Source of the DNA: Mycolicibacterium flavescens
Lineage (GTDB): Bacteria; Actinomycetota; Actinomycetes; Mycobacteriales; Mycobacteriaceae
DNA length: 64,000 nucleotides
Direction: 5' to 3'
Assembly: GCA_900637135.1 (NCBI GenBank)
Contig: LR134353.1
Coordinates: forward strand, 2,790,001 to 2,854,000
This document shows, piece after piece, positions 60,841-64,000 of the stretch (positions within the stretch are counted from its first letter, which is position 1; the number at the start of each line of letters is the position of its first letter). A model generated the notes under the pieces. The model ran no database searches, was not told the DNA's origin, and saw only the letters and a list, made by a program, of their open reading frames with translations. The translations under genes were made by a program, and so were the position numbers.

Positions 60841-61494
60841 CTACTCGTCCAACCCGTGTTCGATCGCATATCGCGCCAACTCGACGCGGTTGGCGACCTG
60901 CAGCTTGCGGAACGTGGCCTGCACGTGGTTCTCGACGGTGCGGTGGCTCAGCGACAACCGCGCCGCGATCTGTTTGGCGGTCAACCCTTTGGCGACGTAG
61001 CGAAGGATCTCGGTCTCCCGCTCGGTCAGGCTCGGCGTCTCGGGCCCGCCGCGATTCTGGGCGATCCGCCGGTACTCGCCGAGCACCAGGCCCGCCAGGC
61101 CGGGGGTGAAGACGGCCCTGCCCTCGGCCGTGGCGCGCACCGCATCGCCGAGTTCCTGCTTCGACGCGCTCTTCACCAGATATCCGGTCGCCCCGGCCTT
61201 CACCGCCTCGAGCACGTCCTCACGTTCGTCGGATGCCGACAGCACAAGGATTTTCGATGACGGCGACACGGCGAGCACTTCCGCGGTCGCCTGCGCGCCG
61301 TCGCCGTCGGCGAGCCGCATGTCCATCACCACCACATCGGGCTGTACCGCCGCGGCGCGGCGCCGCGCTGCGCCGACGCCGTCGGCCGTGGCGACCACGG
61401 TGAAACCGTCCTCTTCGAGGTCGCGGGCCACCGCGTCGCGCCAGATGGGATGGTCGTCGACGACCATCACCGTCGGGGTAGCGTCAGTTCCCAT
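60841..61494 (-). CDS. macR: NarL/LuxR-type response regulator (MacR-like)
   Basis: This 217-aa protein has a receiver domain (VMVVDDHPIWRDAV, phosphoacceptor D58 in VVVMDMRL) and a C-terminal LuxR helix-turn-helix (SLTERETEILRYVAKGLTAKQIA...LSHRTVENHV). It overlaps the sensor kinase gene by 28 bp and is clearly its partner. The MacSR name comes from the actinobacterial family; its target genes here are unknown, though the DUF2339 gene next door is a candidate. Confidence 0.88.
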   Translation of the reverse strand: MGTDATPTVMVVDDHPIWRDAVARDLEEDGFTVVATADGVGAARRRAAAVQPDVVVMDMRLADGDGAQATAEVLAVSPSSKILVLSASDEREDVLEAVKAGATGYLVKSASKQELGDAVRATAEGRAVFTPGLAGLVLGEYRRIAQNRGGPETPSLTERETEILRYVAKGLTAKQIAARLSLSHRTVENHVQATFRKLQVANRVELARYAIEHGLDE

Positions 61495-62594
61495 TCCGTC
61501 CCGCTCTCCGGCGCGGTGGTCAGCTTGGCGCTGCCACCGAGCCAGTCCATCCGTCCGACAATCGATTTCGCGACACCGATGCGGCCCTCGCGCACCGCCT
61601 CCTCGAGCCGCCCTTCGGGAATCCCGGTGCCGTCGTCACGGATGCTCACCGTGATCGTGTCGCCGAGGTCTTCGAGCAGCACATAGGCATGCGCGTCCGG
61701 CCCGGCGTGCGCGACCACATTGTCGAGCGCGTTGACGACCGCGGCGGACAACTCGGTGGCCACGACGGCGTCGAGCAGTACGGGATCGGCAGGCAGGCTG
61801 ACCGATACGCGGTCGGACGCTCGCTGCCGCAACAACGCGCCGACGTCTCTCATCGCCCCGACGCGCGGTTCGGCGTCACCGGAGCTGACCAACCGCCTCA
61901 GCGCACGCTCCTGCTCGCCCGCGAGTTCAGCGAGTTCGGCTGTGGCTCCCCCGATTTCGCGGCCACGACGCGAGACCAGCGCGAGCACCTGGATGGCGCC
62001 GTCGTGCACCTCCCGAGACAACCTCTCCCGCTCCTGGTGGGCCGCGGCCAGCCTGGTCGCCTGCTCCAGCTCGGAATGGGCTCGTCGGGCAGTCTGCGCG
62101 GCCATCCCCACCGCCAGGCCGACCGCGAGCTCGATGACGATCGTCGCGTTGCGGCCGAGGTCGTAGTTGATGAAGCCCTTGACGACGGTGCTGGCCACCA
62201 TCACGAGCACGCCGGTGAACATGCCCGCGATCGGCCCAGCCACGATCGCCGCCGAGATGGTCGCGTTGGTCGCCCACAACGTCGTCGGCCACGACTGGTT
62301 GTCGAACGCCCACTGTGACGAGGCGACCACCTCGGTCGACAGGATCAACGCCACCACCACCGCGATCTCGACCAGCACGAACGCCGGTCGTCTGCCGAAC
62401 CCCTGCAGATAGGCGACAGCGCACAAGGCACTGAACCCCAGCAACACCGCGAACAGCGCCCACGCCATACCCGGGCGGTCCAGGTCCGGATTCACCGACA
62501 CCTGGAATCCGAGCGCATAGAGACAACTCAGCAATCGGAACACCTGGGCCGCCCGCCACAGCGGGGTGGCCGGATCCGGGACGTGGGCCGACAT
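61467..62594 (-). CDS. macS: Sensor histidine kinase (MacS family)
   Basis: This 375-aa kinase has about five TM helices (residues 15-165), then a HisKA_3 dimerisation helix with the phosphorylated His in LSREVHDGAIQ (H197), and a HATPase_c domain (AAVVNALDNVVAHAG, IRDDGTGIPEGR, SAKLTTAPESGTEWELTLP). The membrane-embedded sensor resembles the MASE/MacS type with little extracytoplasmic sequence. The start is ATG 62594, 4 nt after the end of the window-right ABC gene. Confidence 0.9.
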   Translation of the reverse strand: MSAHVPDPATPLWRAAQVFRLLSCLYALGFQVSVNPDLDRPGMAWALFAVLLGFSALCAVAYLQGFGRRPAFVLVEIAVVVALILSTEVVASSQWAFDNQSWPTTLWATNATISAAIVAGPIAGMFTGVLVMVASTVVKGFINYDLGRNATIVIELAVGLAVGMAAQTARRAHSELEQATRLAAAHQERERLSREVHDGAIQVLALVSRRGREIGGATAELAELAGEQERALRRLVSSGDAEPRVGAMRDVGALLRQRASDRVSVSLPADPVLLDAVVATELSAAVVNALDNVVAHAGPDAHAYVLLEDLGDTITVSIRDDGTGIPEGRLEEAVREGRIGVAKSIVGRMDWLGGSAKLTTAPESGTEWELTLPRR

Positions 62595-62598
62595 CTGT

Positions 62599-63360
62599 CT
62601 ACAGCACCTTGGACAGAAACGCCTTCGTGCGTTCGTGCTTCGGGTCGGCCAGCACGTCGCGCGGCGGTCCGCTCTCCACGACCACGCCGCCGTCCATGAA
62701 CACCAGATGGTTGGCCACCTCGCGGGCGAACCCCATTTCGTGTGTCACCACCACCATCGTCATCCCCTCGGCGGCAAGCTTTTTCATCACTTCGAGCACC
62801 TCACCCACAAGCTCGGGGTCCAGCGCCGACGTGGGCTCGTCGAACAGCATCAGTTTGGGGCTCATCGCCAGAGCGCGGGCGATCGCGACGCGTTGCTGCT
62901 GCCCTCCGGACAGCTGGGCGGGATAGGCGTCGGCCTTGGCGGTCAGCCCCACCTGGTCGAGCAGGTCTCGGGCACGCGCGACCGCCTCGTCCTTCTTGAC
63001 GCGCTTGACGTGAATGGGTGCCTCGATGATGTTCTCCAACGCGGTGCGGTGGGGAAACAGGTTGAAGTGCTGGAACACCATGCCGATGTCGCGGCGCTGC
63101 CGGGCCGCTTCGCGCGGAGGCATCTCGTGAATCTTGTTGCCCCGCTGCCGGTATCCGATCAGCTCTCCGTCCACGTACAGGCGCCCGGCGTTGACCTTTT
63201 CGAGGTGGTTGATGCACCGCAGGAACGTGGACTTGCCCGAACCGGACGGCCCCACCATGCACAGCACTTCGCCGCGCCCGATCTCGAGTGTGACGCCTTT
63301 GAGAACCTGCAACGCACCGAAGTTCTTACAGACGGCCTCGGCTTTGACCATCGGTGTCAC
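62599..63360 (-). CDS. Polar amino-acid ABC transporter ATP-binding protein
   Basis: This is a 253-aa GlnQ/ArtP-class ATPase. Walker A is [18 protein letters not shown], the Q-loop [10 protein letters not shown], the signature [15 protein letters not shown], Walker [15 protein letters not shown], and the switch [16 protein letters not shown] 63360 overlaps the permease stop as GTGA; an ATG follows three codons later. The substrate is probably glutamine, glutamate or another polar amino acid, by family only. Confidence 0.93.
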   Translation of the reverse strand: MTPMVKAEAVCKNFGALQVLKGVTLEIGRGEVLCMVGPSGSGKSTFLRCINHLEKVNAGRLYVDGELIGYRQRGNKIHEMPPREAARQRRDIGMVFQHFNLFPHRTALENIIEAPIHVKRVKKDEAVARARDLLDQVGLTAKADAYPAQLSGGQQQRVAIARALAMSPKLMLFDEPTSALDPELVGEVLEVMKKLAAEGMTMVVVTHEMGFAREVANHLVFMDGGVVVESGPPRDVLADPKHERTKAFLSKVL

Positions 63361-64000
63361 GGGTGCGCCTCCCCCAAGGTCTGCGCCTTGGCCAGCGCCT
63401 CGAGTTGTTTGGTGGTCAGCTTGCGCGACGCACCACGCGAGTAGTAGCGCTCCAAGTAGTACTGGCCGACCATCAGCACGCTGGTGATCGCCAGGTACCA
63501 CGTCGCGGCGACCAGCAGAAGCGGAACGGGTTCGAAGATGCGCGCGGCGATTTCCCGCGACGTGATGCCGTACAGGTCCAGCGTGAACGGCACCGCGGTC
63601 ACCAGCGACGTGGTCTTCAGCATGCTGATCACCTCGTTGCCGGTCGGTGGGATGATCACCCGCATCGCCTGCGGAAGCACGGTGCGCCGCATCGTCATCC
63701 CCCAGGACATGCCCAGCGCCGTCGAGGCTTCGGTCTGACCTTCGGGCACGGAACTGATTCCGGCGCGGATGATCTCGGCCATGTACGCGGCCTCGTTCAG
63801 TGCCAGCCCGAGGATCGCCAGCAGGAAGGGGATCGACAGCGACTGCAGGTCCACCTCAAGCAGCGAAGGCCCGAACGGCACGCCGAGCCGAAGGTTCTGG
63901 TAGATCGTGGGTAGCAACCCCCAGAACACGAGCTGCACATACACCGGGGTGCCGCGGAAGATCCACAGATACACCCAGGCAACGGCTTTCAGCACCGGGT
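63357..64000 (-). CDS. Polar amino-acid ABC transporter permease (partial, 5' end outside window)
   Basis: This is a HisM/GlnP-type inner-membrane permease. The visible 214 codons begin inside the second helix region ([22 protein letters not shown]) and contain the EAA loop ([28 protein letters not shown]), which contacts the ATPase. It is coupled to the ATPase gene by a GTGA overlap. The start lies beyond the right edge; the binding protein is probably also outside. Confidence 0.92.
   Translation of the reverse strand, partial: PVLKAVAWVYLWIFRGTPVYVQLVFWGLLPTIYQNLRLGVPFGPSLLEVDLQSLSIPFLLAILGLALNEAAYMAEIIRAGISSVPEGQTEASTALGMSWGMTMRRTVLPQAMRVIIPPTGNEVISMLKTTSLVTAVPFTLDLYGITSREIAARIFEPVPLLLVAATWYLAITSVLMVGQYYLERYYSRGASRKLTTKQLEALAKAQTLGEAHP

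Overview
The window is a stretch of mycobacterial chromosome from a high-GC actinobacterium, most likely a non-tuberculous, rapidly growing Mycobacterium/Mycolicibacterium. Gene order follows the M. tuberculosis block Rv1625c to Rv1652 almost without a break but reads in the opposite direction: argC, pheT, pheS, a Rv1647-type cyclase, tsnR, rplT, rpmI, infC, lysX, uvrA, Rv1637c-type hydrolase, Rv1636-type stress protein, capA, Rv1634-type efflux pump, uvrB, Rv1632c-type protein, coaE, rpsA, polA, Rv1628c/Rv1627c, pdtaR and the Rv1625c cyclase. The PE and PE_PGRS genes that interrupt this block in M. tuberculosis are absent. A UdgX, a Dps2-type protein, a branched-chain amino acid transporter and a second amino-acid ABC system point to an environmental species. 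No insertion sequence, prophage or CRISPR array was seen.

Layout. 1-9.6 kb: arginine biosynthesis (partial argC with ArgR boxes), pheST, a soluble adenylate cyclase, an MpaB/rubber-oxygenase family enzyme, an acyl-CoA dehydrogenase, and the infC-rpmI-rplT-tsnR translation operon with a long structured leader. 9.8-15 kb: a DUF1844 gene, lysX and a frameshifted membrane-anchored esterase. 15-23.4 kb is the main accessory island: a DUF732 protein, two overlapping genes of unknown function, a small membrane protein, a TPR plus CHAT-protease pair, an LpqH-like lipoprotein and a winged-helix protein related to DNA glycosylases. 23.5-39.7 kb mixes DNA repair (uvrA, udgX, uvrB, an fpg-like remnant) with metabolism (class I aldolase, SDR), an Lnt-like protein lacking the catalytic cysteine, a cAMP-binding-type stress protein, capA, an efflux pump and a ribosome-hibernation factor. 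39.7-50.5 kb: coaE, rpsA, PrsW- and ThrE-like membrane proteins, polA, and a DUF35/thiolase pair behind a KstR-type operator. 50.5-64 kb: liv ABC operon, pdtaR, a tRNA, a six-TM adenylate cyclase, a START-like protein, dps, a DUF2339 membrane protein, the MacSR-type two-component system, and part of a polar amino-acid ABC transporter.

Regulation is unusually legible. Both uvrA and uvrB carry PafBC (RecA_NDp) promoter motifs, the hibernation factor has a DosR-like box, the DUF35/thiolase pair has a KstR box, and argC has tandem ArgR boxes. Several genes (pheS, uvrB, the DUF35 gene, a small unknown gene) have a -10 hexamer 6-8 nt before the start codon, the signature of leaderless mRNAs. infC starts at AUC behind an SD-sequestering hairpin and an attenuator-like terminator. 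cAMP signalling is represented by two class III cyclases and a Rv1636-type protein. Assignments rest on remembered family motifs and synteny; no search was run.
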